A DNA stretch of 64,000 nt. Source: Adiantum capillus-veneris. Its lineage: Eukaryota; Streptophyta; Polypodiopsida; Polypodiales; Pteridaceae. The stretch is taken from assembly GCA_014529385.2 (NCBI GenBank), contig CM043951.1, forward strand, positions 107,889,884-107,953,883, read 5' to 3'. The position numbers were made by a program, and so were the translations under genes. The notes under the pieces were generated by a model. That model was not told the origin of the DNA and made no database searches. It saw nothing but the letters and a program-made list of their open reading frames with translations. This document shows positions 34,546 through 48,100 of the stretch, piece by piece; position 1 is the first letter of the stretch; every line of letters begins with the position of its first letter.

Positions 34546-35128
34546 ACATCTCTACTGCTCTCTATCATTCCCTCTCTTCAGGGAAAGGTAAAAGGAACCA
34601 TCAATCAAGCTAAAAGGAATCACTAACTCAAGGAAAAGTAGTAAAAGATTTGTGGAAGTGTAAAACCTAGGTCTTCACCATTTCAATTCCGCTGCACCTG
34701 ACATTTTTTTTGGGGGGGGGGGGGGGGTGTAAAAGTCACATGAGGGAGAGAGAGAGTCTGTACCTGTATGAACTCTAGCTTGTACCCGCTTAGTCCCCAC
34801 GCTCCTTGCTTGTCTGCCACCGTCTGACTGCTTGTGGCGCTCTCCTTCCCCCTGCTCACCGCTTGCTGCCCCCACTGCTGCACATACCTGTTGCGGTCAT
34901 TTAAGCTCATCACATTTTTTGGTAAATCGTGCTTGAGGCAGTAGATACATTCTGAAGGAAAGTGAGAAATGCACCTAGGTAGCATCTTGCTTTAAATCAT
35001 TTGAATTGTAATTAAGTTGATGAAAATTTGACAATGCATTTTGTTGCTGTGATCTGATTTTACCGACTGGGAATCAGTTGATTTCTTGGGGAACCTGCCT
35101 GTCATATGCAAAACCTTGTGCTCTGCAG
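33240..35128. other. Mixed stretch upstream of SCAR exon 2, no recognised gene
   Basis: Contains a 126-codon minus frame (33,646-33,266) of unknown meaning, the dispersed repeat 33,809-33,942, a CGTTTTCAGCC-rich patch (33,955-34,060), a 178-codon plus frame (34,077-34,613) ending in a (TC)n-encoded Ser-Leu run, a (TC)n tract (34,507-34,543) and a 16-base G run (34,712-34,727). The last ~150 bp has the look of the intron before SCAR exon 2. Confidence 0.5.
33809..33942 (+). repeat. 134-bp dispersed repeat, copy 1
   Basis: AGTGGGGATGTCGTGGTACT through TATCCTGGATTCAT is repeated with a few changes at 41,695-41,827, in the same orientation. No coding capacity was recognised. Probably an LTR fragment. 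Confidence 0.85.
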
Positions 35129-35782
35129 ATTTGCAGCGGAAGTCTTTCATGACCTGCACGAGGATGTCTTAGCAACTGCCGCTAGGGGTCATGAGTTACT
35201 TGTGCGTGTTCGGCAGCTTGAAAGAGAGGTTCCATTGGTTGAGAATTTAATGTTTACCAAGACTGACCGTGGGAACTTCATGCATAACCCAGGTATTATT
35301 GAATGAGACCCATGCATAGAAAAATCGTAGTCAAAGTGCTCGCTCTTCTGCATGCTCTGTGCTATGATTGTGTGATAGATTTTGAAGTTGAGCTTCAGAG
35401 CAAAGCTTTCAATAGACTTAATGTGAATCTGTAATGATTGTCAGGAGTGGAATGGCATGTTCATATACACAATGAACAGAACCATTTTACTCAGGGAGAT
35501 CTACCACGTTTCATTCGGAGTGCATATGAGGACTGCAGGAGTCCCCCCAGACTATTTGGGCTTGATAGGTACCCCGTTGATATTTGATGATGGAAGATCT
35601 TCTTTGAAATGAATTGGACTTTAGATTTCATTGTTCTCTAGCTTTTCAGATTTGATGTTACTGGAGCTGGTGCTTGCTTGAAGAGGTTTACGGATCCATC
35701 ATTTTTCAAAACAGAATGGGCAAGCTCAGAGTTGTTAAAAGCTGAGAAAGAACAGCGGGATCAGAGAGCTCGCAGATTGAAG
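35129..35782 (+). CDS. SCAR homology domain exons 2-4
   Basis: Exon 2 (164 nt) encodes FAAEVFHDLHEDVLATAA and REVPLVENLMFTKTDRGNF. Exon 3 (124 nt) encodes GVEWHVHIHNEQNHFTQGD, LPRFIRSAYEDCRSPPRLF and GLDR. Exon 4 (133 nt) encodes FDVTGAGACLKRFTDPSFF and a charged helix ending QRARRLK. This is the conserved N-terminal segment that builds SCAR into the WAVE complex with Abi and HSPC300. Acceptors are CTCTGCAG/A, GATTGTCAG/GA and CTTTTCAG/A; donors CCAG/GTATTA, ATAG/GTACCC and GAAG/GTACAG. Introns are short (152 and 81 bp), unlike the last one. Confidence 0.93.
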
Positions 35783-38700
35783 GTACAGATTTCAAACACA
35801 TAAGCTATTAAAGGGTCTATCTGCACCATCTCGTTCCCTCCAACTTGACTAAAATGCCATGAGCAGTTAACATTTGAGAAATTGATAAAAATCACCACCC
35901 CCAAAGATTTTGTTCTTTGCCCTCATACTATAGTCAATTGATGTCCTTAAGCAGACACAGGTGCATGCACAGTCTGGCTGTGTTCTTACATATGCCTACA
36001 GCTGCTTTGTAGGGCAGGTTATCCTGTTTTATCCATTTATTAATTATCCAAAGTTGTGCTGACTATGTATGGACAATTTACTTGTTAACTCGAATCTATG
36101 TTGTGGATATGCCTTCCTTTTCAACTTTGCCGACCAAAACTGTGGAATTTAAATAATGAAGCAGAGGTTGAGATTTTGTGAAACTGTGGAATGATGATGA
36201 TGAACAAGGCTTGTGCTGCTTTGTGTTGTGTATCTAGAAAAAGGGTCAACGACAGGAGAATGGGGAGGTGAGGGAAGCAAGGATTGCCTCACATATGAAA
36301 CCCAGGTTCTGAATTTCTTCTCAAGAGAGTTGTTATTGTACATGTAGTGTTGCTAAACCTCTTCTAATATCTGATGCTGTTTATTGTTTACTGTCGCTTT
36401 TCTAGAGCGCCCAGTGAAGTTGAGGATGGAGAAACATCCAGCATCCCTTCATCATCTGCAGATTCCAGCAATGAGCAACACCTACTTGATTCACTTAAGC
36501 AAGAGAATGAAGACATGCTCACGGCCTCTTCATCACTGTTGTCTGGTAAGGATGGGCAACAATCAAGGGGAATTGTGGTAGAGCAGCTTATGGTTGAGGA
36601 ACTTCCTCTAGAACCTTCAAGTGGCAAGGGGGAGGTCTTAAGTATGGAAACCAGCGAAGACATGGGTCCACTGAAGGCTTGCTTGGAAAATGGTCTGAAG
36701 GAAGTTGAGGTCATAGTTGACGATTCTTCCAGCGACACAGAAAATTTCATGGATGCAGTAACGACGATGGATTCTGAAGTGGAGACGGATACAGAAACAA
36801 AGGCAAGAGCTGAAGTGGATTTTGTCGATTGTGTAATTATTGCAGAAAATGAAGCTCCAGAACCACAGCCAGTTTCTGAAAGTCCACGGGAAGCAGGTGA
36901 AGAACAGATCAGTGTAGAGGACTATGTAGAACACATGAAAGTTGAAGGAGCATCGGTCAGAGGGGAAGTTTATTCAAATGAGGTCCTTATGCCTGAGGTG
37001 TTGAGTAGGACAGACCAGGTTTTTTTGGTAGAAGATAAACCGGCAGCTTCTCCTGAAAGGGAGGATTTGTCGTTCGTGAATGGTCACTTTGTTACATCCC
37101 CTGCTCAAACCACTGATGCCTTGACTTTGGATAGTCCAGAAGATGTGTCGTTATCCATTGTTAAGAAAGATGCTGCTGCAAAGTCGGCAGAATCATCAAC
37201 TGACAGTGCATCAAGAGATTTTATCGAAGTAAAAAGCTCTTTCTTTCTTGACAGTAGCCATATTGTGGCGTCCTCAGAGAATAATGTTGTCCCAGCCTCA
37301 AACAATGGGAGTGGTGGATGTTCCCCTGTTTGTGAGCAGGAGATATTCTCAAGCTCAAATAAGTCTCTTGAATTGGGAAGTACAGAACATATTGATACCA
37401 CCTCAGAAACTTTGGAGGCCAATAATACCAATGAGCTCCATGGAGACGAGCCCTCAGCTCTGTTCAGGCAGCAAGAAGAGTCGGGTGTTTCAGAAAACCA
37501 GAACCAACCTCTCAAGGTTCTTGGCTCTGCTAGTACTCGAAAACGATGGCAAATAGATGGAGTCTTTGACAAAGTGATTCTTGCACCTGATTTGGCAATA
37601 GACAGCTCACAAGCCTCTGAGAGTGAGCAGAGTCCGAAGAAACTATCTTTACACTCATCGCCCAGTTCTAGCATTCAACCCATGAGGTGGGCCTTAGGTA
37701 CTTCAAAATCTTACCACACAGATGATGAAATAGATGGGCTGCAAGGCTCCTTAGGTTCCCTTTCTTCTAGCTCCTCAACACTCTCCAGTCCACGGCCATC
37801 AACATTGGCCACTACTCTGCAGAGCTTAATTCTACGAGATAAGCAGACGTCCTCTTCTCTCCCTTTAAAATTAGCCGACTCCTCTTCTACTTCACCTGTG
37901 TGTAGCCCTCCTAAATCAGGTATAACAGCAGCAGTGCATGAGAGTGTGTCTCTTGCCAAGCATTTTACAGGATCTGCAATGTCTCCAGATGCTGATCATT
38001 CAGCTCCATCTTCACCTCGCTCGTCGTCTTCAGCTGTGCAACCATTCTTTGACTCACTCCCATCATTAGGGCTCAATCTTAACACATCTTCTCCTGAGAA
38101 TATGGCCAAAAGTTTGTTAACCCAAAATAATGGAGTCAGTAACATGGAAAGTTTCCCTCCACCACCACCTTTACCGCCTCTAGCATGGCGTATGACAAGA
38201 AGATCTCACAGTGCAGTTGTCGGCTCTTCTGAGCCAGTGAAACCACCCACGGAAACTTCGTCCCAGCGTGGTGTTGAAATACTAACCAGTCAGCTCCCAC
38301 AGGCTTTCATGCCTTCCACTTCAGTTATAGCTATTCCCCCTAATACAGGCATAGAGCATGTACCAGATGATTCAAGGCAGCCTCTCACACATGAAACCCG
38401 ACCCTTAGAAACGAACGCTTTGCAGGACAACTCTGAGGAAACTCTCAAAGAATTAAAACTTGCTGGACCCAATGGAAGCTGTGCTGCTAGTGTGACATCA
38501 AAGGCAGATGCTTCTCAAGAAGAATCCGTCTCAGTTTTGGCACCATCAAGTTTTGAAAGGGAAAATAATGCTAAGGCTCTACCCGATAGTAGTTTGCAGG
38601 ATAGTGATAGCAACCATACTTTCTTGACCCGGGCTCTGAGCACTCCCGCAAGGCTGGATGAAACCAGATTAGTACCAGAGGCTAAAAGTGCAGGTGGCAA

Positions 38701-41700
38701 TAGAGCATGGCCATTGGCGAGCCAGGACTTCCGGCCAAACTTTGAGAGAAATGATTTTTCTGCAGAAGCCACAACATCATCTGACATTAACAGGGTAACA
38801 GCTAATCACACCACATACTTAAGATGGTAGAAGTTTGACTTTATAGCTTGACAGTGTTGCTCTGTTAGCTAACTTATTTGCATGAATTCTTGCTTCTGTA
38901 GTTCAAAAGGCGCTCGAAATGGGCCTTAACATCAACTACAGCCTCTTCTGATGACAGAGAGGTTTTACTTCAACAAATCAGGACTAGGGTGTGTTTTGTA
39001 CTCACTTGTGTCTTTGTCTCATATGTAAACATGGATGATGTTACCACCACCTTCGTTTGTGCATTGGACTTTGCAATAAGCTCATATGATTTTTTTGTTC
39101 TTGTCCTTGATAGTCCTTCAGCTTGCGGAATTTTAGTGCAGAAAAGCTGGCCGTGTCCCGTCCTGTAACGAACATCAATGTTGCTGCCATACTGGAGAAA
39201 GCTAATGCAATAAGACAGGTAATGTGGAGTGTATACCGTTTTTTTTCTCTTTTGCAAAGAAAAGTTAGCAATTATGTTCCAAAGAACATGTACTAACGTG
39301 CCAAGATACAAATGAGGGAGTCAATAAGTGAAGAAGGGGAAGGGGAGGGGAGAAGAGGGAAGGATCTATGAAATCCACAGTATGGGGGACATATTCCCTT
39401 GCAACAATACCATACTTGTTGTCACGTGGCTGCATAATCCAAGTATGTTAGTAGCACTTCCTTGTTGTTTTCCTGCTCCCTAGGGAAGGATAGAAAGATA
39501 ATTCTCATGGAGTGAATGATCAGTTGTCTGATTCTAAAAAGAAGGCTCCCTTTGGAAAATTGGACGGAATCTAGCACATTGATGCACCATTGCTTTATAA
39601 AGGTCCTGAGGCCCAAAAGCTACAAAGCTGAAAACAGGTGCGATTTCTGGCGCATTTCACGGCGGAAATTCATGGTGTCCGTCAGCCTTCCGGTACAACG
39701 CCCCTTTCTATCTCTCCCAATCGGTGATGGTTTGCTACGACATCACTTTGTGAGATATGTTAGGAATTTCATCTTCTGTCTTGTCTGGGGGTGGCTCCGA
39801 GGAGCAGATCAGGGAATGAGGGCTGCTTTGTGGCTGTGCCTAGCCGTATTTGAGGTATACGTACCTTTTCTGATGGTACAAGCCATGTATGTGCCCACGT
39901 GGTAGGCTGGCGTCACGTAGGACACCCCTGTTACTAGGCTTTCACGGGGTTAGAGTCTCTAGTTTCTGCATTGTGTCCCAGACTTGTGCCAACAGGTGAC
40001 CAAATTTAGTCACTTTCCAGTTCTATATTGGGATCCCTGTGCCCGCCCCCCCCTTTTATATTTCATTCATTTAGTGAGTTGCAGATTGCCAACGTTTGTG
40101 GGATCTCCTCTCTCTAGCATTTCCTCAGTAACATTTTCTCATCGCCCACTCTCTCATGAGCGTTTTACAGATCGGTGGCAGTGTTTCCACTTTGTCTCTC
40201 TAGCGATCTCATTCACACCTCTCTAGCCTCTCTCTCTGCTCGTGTGTGCAGGTTGGAGACGTGTTGTGGTAGACTCGAGAGCCGGTGGCTGCCCTCATTC
40301 GTGAGGAGGTTTGCTCCTAGTGGCAGACTTGATCATCATCCAACTCACTTTTCCACTGCACCTTTGACATGGTATCAGAGCCACGGAGTGGATTGAGTCG
40401 GATCGGTGATTTGTGCGAGTTTGTGGTGCTGATTTCTATGATGAAGAGGATTGTACGGCTGGTTGCTGCTGTTTTTCACCATCTTGGGGCTGATTTGGTG
40501 TTGTTTGCGGCTGATTTGGAGAACCCTCGTCATCTCATCCTGCCCTAGCCTTTTCACATGCCCAAGTTTTCCTCAACCATGGAAGCGGGTGAAGAATCTG
40601 ACAAGAACTCGGTCTGTGATGAAGAAGTACATAAAGAGGTTGCCAATGATGGAGCAATACACAAAGAAGAGTGGGGAGATTGGTCGCAATTCTATGCCAT
40701 TGTGGGAGATCAATGAATCAAAACTTCTACTCTATCCACCTTTCCTCCTACTGATCAGCAATTGAATGGTGAGAACTATGCCATTTGAAGAGCGACTATG
40801 ACAGCGGTCTTCGACTCATATGAGCTTGGAGGCTTTGTCAGTAGCAACTTCCAGAAGCCAAATGATCCAACAAGAGCGTGTTGCGGTTAAAGGGCCACTT
40901 TGCGTGAAGGTTGTGCCCGGCCACTCACGAACCCATTTACTAGCCTTTCATTATCTTATTACATATATAGAGAATAAGGAGTTGCAGGTTCGTTGCTACA
41001 GAAGCTTCTCCCATGGACTCTGTATACTCTCGTGCTCTCGTGCACACACTCCTTCAAGTGGTATCAGATCCAACATAGAACTCGATCGTCGAGAATGCAA
41101 AGAGTTTGCCGAGTCAAGAGCTCAGGCTTGCCTGATTTCTTTTTAGAGCTAGGGAGCTATTTAGCTCGGTGGGATTGATTTAATGTATGCTGCAAGAGCT
41201 TCACCCACATGTTGTGTCCTCTCTCTCCTCTCTCGCTCTTGCTCTCCATGCTCTAGCACGTCGAATCCCCTTAAAGTGGTACGGGAGCCGATGGTGAGCT
41301 CAATCGACGGGAACGGAAAGAGTTTACCAAGTCGAGAGCTCAGGCTTGTCAAAATTAGGTGATGAATTCTTACATCAAGTAGTAAGGGTTGCACATCTCT
41401 AGAGCGTGGGAATTTAGTTGTAGCAAATTGTAAAGAAGCTACAAATAATGTCGGAGAGAGGACGTCTGGCCACATTTCAAATGGAGGTAGAGCTAGTAAC
41501 CTCGTTGATACAGGATGCGTTAAAGTTTAACGTAGGGTGGTCTCGTACGGTCACGTAGGTTTTGTCCACGTACGGTACTCATCGAACTAGAAAATTTTAT
41601 GTCATACGACATGGTTACGTACGTTCAAAAATAAAAACATGCAATTCTTAACCCTAGATTTTACACTTTGGACAATTAGACAATTGATTATCACAGTGGG

Positions 41701-42106
41701 GATGTCGTGGTATTTAGTCAATACTATGCATGATGGAGCTGATGGTTATATTGTCTTGTGGGTGACTACCATGGGTCTATACCTTGCACTTTCCTTTAAG
41801 GGTGAATCTGGGCTTATCCTGGATTCATTGAGCCATTGAGCAATCTCTCATGACTCATGAGAGAGCTTGAGAATGACTCATGAGCTTGAGCCTTGAGTTG
41901 GAACATAATGGAGAAGAACAGAAAGAGGGCATCCATATATAGATTTAGAGTGTAGATACTTGTCCTTGAACAAGAGAGAGTTAGATGAGAGGATGGATGA
42001 GAGAGAGAAAGAGGAGCCTAATGGAATCCAAGGTGAAGGACCAAAGCAATGAGAGAGAGGGAGAGGGAGAGGAAGAGAGAGAGGAGTCTAATGGAATCCA
42101 AAGCAA

Positions 42107-42175
<69 letters not shown>

Positions 42176-45100
42176 AAAGAAAGAAAGAAAGCTTTATGAA
42201 CGTCTTCGAAAGGCCGAACTCGACCTATGAGACAATATCATATACATGTGCTGATGCTCTAGGCATCGGAAAATAAAAAAAGGTACAAACTGAAATGAGC
42301 CTATACTATGCAAAAGGGTGTGGTAGGGTGGTGCATGTGGTGTACAATGTATAGTGTGGGTCCTCGTGTCGAGGTGTGCTCACGCATCATCAGGCTCAAC
42401 TAGGGGCTGCAAGGTGATACCACCATGAGATGATAGGGAGGGTATCTAAAAACAAGCAACATATGTAGGGTAGAGAATGTGGTACATCGGTGGTGGCCTG
42501 CTCAAGTATCTCTGGAATGCTGGATCCCCTAGTGCTGGTATATGACTCTGCTCTAGATACTGATGGTGTAGAGCTAGTATCCTCGAGATCTCCCTCTGGT
42601 GACACCCATGTGTCCTGTATCCTGGGAGCCTCGGTCTCCGACGTGCCCTCTGAGACTCTGCCTGCAGAAGGGTAAGCCCTCTACTCTGTGTAGGTAGTGT
42701 GGGGGGATCTGGCCCTGCTCGTCGGAAAAACTGTGTGATGGTAGTCTGTGTCCTGCTATCCTGACTCTTGCGTGGCTGTAACAACTGCTCTCGAACCTCT
42801 AAAGCCGCAACCAGGAACTGGCCAAACCTCCTCTGCTCTCGGCCTATCATATGCTGTTGTAATGAGTCTCCAATGCCATATCTCTCTCTCAGCTCTGTAT
42901 ATGCTGGGCATCTCATGACAAAATGCTCCTCACTCTCCACCTCCGTCTAGCAGATCCGGCATGTACGCTCCTCTCGTGGTATGCTCAGGGCATGTGGGAG
43001 GTGGGGGGAGGGGGATCCTAGGCTAGGTGGGAGGGATCCTATGCCAAAAGGTAACCCAAAAACCTCCCAAAAAAAAGCACAGTCAACGGACTAAGAAACT
43101 GGTCAAACGTACTAAAAAACCACCGGACGCAATGGACGCCTTGATCGCACCGGACGCCACCGTACACCTCGTTCCGTCCAACGGACGAGAACAACCTTGG
43201 TTTAACGCAAGTCGCAAATAACAAAAGAGATAGTGCTTGCGACAAAGCAAAGCAACCTTGGGTTATTGAATTCAAGTAGAGGACAAGCCCATAGAGCTTT
43301 TCAAGATTGACACAGATAGTCTTGCTGATCTTCTAACCAAAGGTCTTCCCTCCGAGAAGTTTGCACACTTTCAAGTGCTTATGGGCATTGGGTAGAGATC
43401 CAAACTTTACATACCTTAAAGGTAGGTTGGCCTTTAAGTGGGAGATTGTTGGGGTTAAAGGGCCATTGTGCCTGGCGGCCGGCCCAATTGCTAACCTTTA
43501 ATTACCTTATCACATGTACAAAGAACAAGGAGGTGGAGGTTTGTTGTTGCAAGAGCTCCACCTGCATGCTGTGTCGTCTTTCTCCTCTTCTACGTAGCGT
43601 GTGGAATCTCCTTTAGAGTGAAGCTATGGGAGCGTTCACATGCTCGGATTCTTCATTTATTATCCTAAATAGTACACCATCTGTCATGAGTCACATCCGA
43701 TTGATGAAGGACGCGAAGATGATGTGGGATCGACTTGCCTCTTTATATGATCGAGTGTTTTGATGAAGCGAATGGCTTTGAAGGTGGAGTTGTGGACCTT
43801 TGATGCTAAGAAAACATCCATGAGGGACTATATCAACAACAAGATGCAGGAGCTCTAGTAGGAGATACTTCATATGGACAACAGGATCAGTTTGCAGGAC
43901 ATGGCCATTGAGCTTTTGGCTCAATTGCCTCCCCGCTATACCAACTTCTATTTTTCACAATCATGAGTGGCCGATTGAACACCATTACTTGGGTGGAAAT
44001 AGTCCCATTGGTATTGGACCAGGAGGAGTGGTGCAACGCATGGAAGAAGTCACGATCCGAAGCCTTGGTACATTCTTCCAACAACAACAACAAGATGACA
44101 GATGCTGAAAAGGAAGCTTTGAAAGTTAAATGGCATTCTAACAAGTGTGGAGAAAAGGGCTGTTATTGGCGGAAGTGTCCAAAGCGAGTTGGTGAAGCTT
44201 CTACTCCTTCTGCTGCAGTAAAAGACCAACCTTTGTTCATTTGGAGTGATACCTTAAGGACTTCTCCAAGGACATTGGAGGTTGAGACAACTCTTGTGAT
44301 CGGAGATTCTCAGAGTTGGATCCTTGATAGTAGAGGTCTTTCACAGCACATGACACCTTCGAAGGATCAGTTATCCAACATGCGGCGACACTATGGCTCC
44401 ATTTTTATCAATGACAAATTGGTGATTCGGGTTCATAGAAAGGGCACTATGGAGTTGATTCCAGACGGCAGAGGGGGTATGCACACCTCCAAGGTACTTT
44501 ATGCTCCAAAGTTGAGTTTCCATCTATCAAAGTGTGCAAGTTAGGCATGGAGGTGGTCTTCATTGAGGATGCAATGTTCATATGGGATCTTGATGCGAGC
44601 AAGGAAGTCGGGGGGGCACATTGGAGGAGTTTCTCTACAGGCTCCAAGCTCTTACATCGGTTACAGGTTCTCCTACATGTGATCTTTGGCATTATCGGTT
44701 TGGCCGTTTGAATGTTGATGCTCTTCGTTGTGCTTTACGTGATCAGATGATAGAAGGCTTACTAGATGTTGGGAGTAAGCAAAGACAATGCACTTTGTGC
44801 ATTCGTCGGAAGCGCCATTACTGCAGTATTGAAGTTGGCTCACACCAACTCCAGTTTTGCAATGGTTGGTTCACACCAACCTTTGTGGACCTATGTAGAC
44901 TTCATCCTTAGACAAAGCTCTTTACTTTATGTTGCTGGTGGATGATTTCAACCGCTTTGCTTGGGTATACTTCCTCAAGCGCAAGGACGAGGCTTTGAGA
45001 TCTTCAGAAATCGACGTACACTTGTGGAGAAGGAGTCCTTCAAAGAATTGAAGACTATTTGTGCGGAGAAGGGTGAAGAGTTTACCTCCATTGTCTTTGT

Positions 45101-48100
45101 ACAATTTTGTGCGGACCATGGCATCAAGTAAGAGCTTGCAAATACTGAATCGCCCTCAAAGAATGGAGTTGTGGAGTGAAAGAATATGATTGTGGTGGGG
45201 AGGTCACGGGCAATGCTCGAGCATAGAAATTCTGTCGAACACCTTATGGGCCGATGTAGTTGTGATAGCAGTTCATACTCTTAATTGGTCTCCTACGACG
45301 TCTCTTCCTTGACTGACTCTGTTTGAGGCTTCCTTCAGTATGAAGCCTAATCCCATTTCGGATTTTTACAAGTAGTCTATGCCCATGTTTCGAAGAAGCA
45401 ACTCGGAATGGTTGACAACCGAATGATTCTTATCGGCCACTATACTCTTTCCAAGGGATATCGTCTTTATGCTCTTGAGAGGAAGGAGATTGTGGTGAGC
45501 CGAGATGTGGTCTTCGGCAAGCATATTCGTTCAGAGGGCTTTTCCTCTCCCAAGTCTTCCACATCATCCCCATATCTGCCTCAACTTGGTGATTCAGATG
45601 ATGATTCCTCTCCTATGGTTGATGAACCTTCTTGTTTAGTTCGTGACCCTTAGGCTCTGGAAACGATGCACGTTCTCTTGCTGATGCAATGAAAGATGGT
45701 TCTCACCATGGTGTAGATGATGAGGAGGTGAAACCAATACCTCTTGAACCTTGGGGCAAACCAGTCAAGTTACCGAAGTTGCTATTGGAGACATTGTGAG
45801 ATGCTTTAGACTTTCCACCGTTTGGCTTGATGCGGGTACTATGAGACGGTCTCGACGGTTGCAGAATGTTGAGACAGATGGAGCTTTAGTACTCATGAAC
45901 TATGCCTTGACGGTCTTAAAGGAGGAGGAGGTGTATGTGGAGCAACCTCTAGGATTCTCACCTTTAGGATCTATTGACAGAGTTTACAAGTTGGGGAAGG
46001 CTCTCTATGGCCTGAAGCAAGCTCCTCAAGGATGGTACAAGATTGATTCTTTCTTCCTACAACATTCCTTTCATTGTTCATTTGTAGACCTTGATTTCTA
46101 TCTTTTGATGGCGACACTTGTTATCTTCTATGTGGACGATCTTGTAATTACAGGCAGCCATGACTCACATATACACAATACTATGGAGACCTTGACAAAG
46201 GAGTTTGAGATGACAGGTCTCGGCTTGCTTTGTTATTTTCTTGGACTAGAGATATGGCAGACAGAGGGGGGCATCTATGTCTCTCAGCAGTTATGTCCAA
46301 GAATTGTTGGAGGCTTTTGGTATGACTATGTAGACAATCTTTACTCTGATGGATCTCACCTAGAAGTTGTTCATATATGACCCCTTAGATGTAGTTGATG
46401 CTACTAAGTATTGGAAACTGATCGGTTCTCTTATTTGGTTGTTGAACACCCCTTTTGACATCAGTTTCCCTGCTGGCTCCTCAGTTCATTCGCGCAAGCC
46501 TGCCAAGTCACATATGGAGCAGGCTCTTCGTATTTGAAGCAATCACAGTTGTTGGGCATATGGTATGCCGTTGGAGGCACAGACATCGGGATTACTCTGT
46601 TAGAGTTTGTCACCTCTATGGCCAGTCTTGGTGGAGTTGCGAGTGCCTGAGTATTTCCGAGGGCTTGATCATAGGGAGTGGGCTGTTTTGTGGCTGTGCT
46701 AGGCCTATGTGAGGTAGTTTTCTCATTTTCGACCTATCACCGTCATCAGTGCCACTGGTTTCCACCTATGGGCAAGGTTTTTTGTTTGTGTGTGTTTTAC
46801 CTAATTTTTGAGGTCGTTGGGTTTTTAGGGGTAATCGGGCAATCTGTTTTTCTCCCTATATGGGGGGGGGAGGGGGGGGGATGTGCCCTCTCGAGTTGTA
46901 TGAGACATTGTGCATAGTAGTTAGAGATAGCGTTTTGGGTCCATCTCTCTCTAGTGTCTGTACTCCATAGATCTAGGAGATCCACCGCGACGGGTTTGCT
47001 CATAGAGGTTGCTACTGTCCGCCATTGGATACGAGCACGAGTTGCTTCTGTTTTCAGCCATATCCGTCCATCTTCCACTGCTACTTTCGACATCATATCA
47101 GAACTCGAGTGTTGGATCTGACCTTGGAGCGTCTGTTCGGCATGTTTCGGTGCTTTCCTAGAGTTTTCAAAGAGGAATTAGCTTGCTGTTTTTTCAGATT
47201 CAGATCTGGTATTATCGCACCAGAGGGAGTTTTCGAGGATCTGGTATGAGTTTTGCAAGTACGGAGAGGTTGTTTGTGGGTTGACTCATGATCTCGGGCT
47301 CTTTATCACTGGGAAGGTGGAGAAGCAATCTACAACGCAGGAGGGTGCTCGAGTGCGGTCCTTTATCATCTTGAATTGTACCCCATACATCTTGGAGCAT
47401 GTGAAGACAACGACGAGTGCCAAGCAGATTTGGGATCATTTGGAGTCTATCCATCAACATGTTACCCCCTATGAAGCATGTTGCTTTGCAAGTGCAATCG
47501 ATCAACCTGTATGCAACCCTAGGTACTTCCATGAGGGTTCACACCAACAAGATGCAATCACTGTGGCAGGAGATACTTGGGATGGGGAAGAACATCGCCT
47601 CGACAAACATGGCCATTATTTGATGTCCTAGCTACCGCTGTCGTGCTCGGGTTTCTATTCTTCATTGATTACAAGTGGATGACTGAATACTAGTACATAG
47701 GAGGAGTTAGTGCTGATGGTTTTATATCAGGAGTAATAGTTCAAATCCCGAGTGAGATCGAGATCTTTTGATTCAATGGAGGCTTGCGAAGGAAAATGGA
47801 AGGTTGGACAGAGCGAGCCACATTCTTTGAAGACTGATGGAGAGGGGGAAGCCTTGAAAACCAAGAGAGATTCCAACAATTGTGGAGTAGCAGCCATGGA
47901 GTCTCAAAACAAGAAGTTTTGTAATAGGTTCTCAAACATTTCTGTCCATGTTTAAAACTCCATTCGAGAGGTTTCATAAAAACTTAAAGATAAGTATTGA
48001 CATATATGCATGGACACTAAATGGTCATGCACATTGCTTAACATGTCAAGATTAGATATTAGTTGTATTATGTGCGAGAAAACTTATGGCATACTTGAAA

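Larger units (their letters stand above)
40879..43620 (+). mobile_element. Copia 3, internally deleted, nested in copia 2
   Basis: LTR-like sequence TGTTGCGGTTAAAGGGCCAC from 40,879, with a primer-site relic TGGTATCAGATCC near 41,059. The matching right LTR starts TGTTGGGGTTAAAGGGCCAT at 43,449, after the purine run AAGTGGGAGAT. Only the last coding part remains (43,268-43,396). A partial copy of the LTR end and leader repeats at 41,165-41,360. LINE A copy 4 lies inside. The right boundary is uncertain. Confidence 0.7.

Noticed and set aside
34600-35128. Search for SCAR exon 1 (start Met and first ~50 residues) just upstream of exon 2
   Set aside because: No plausible start exon with the expected phase was seen here or, as far as reading by eye allows, elsewhere in the window. 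It is probably further left.
36384-36581. Alternative frame starting at the 36,384 ATG within SCAR exon 6
   Set aside because: Out of frame with the long exon and short. The 796-codon frame and splice phases decide.
40871-43640. GAGCG on both sides of copia 3 as a target duplication
   Set aside because: The right GAGCG falls within what looks like the primer-site region after the LTR, not at an LTR end, so the match is probably chance.
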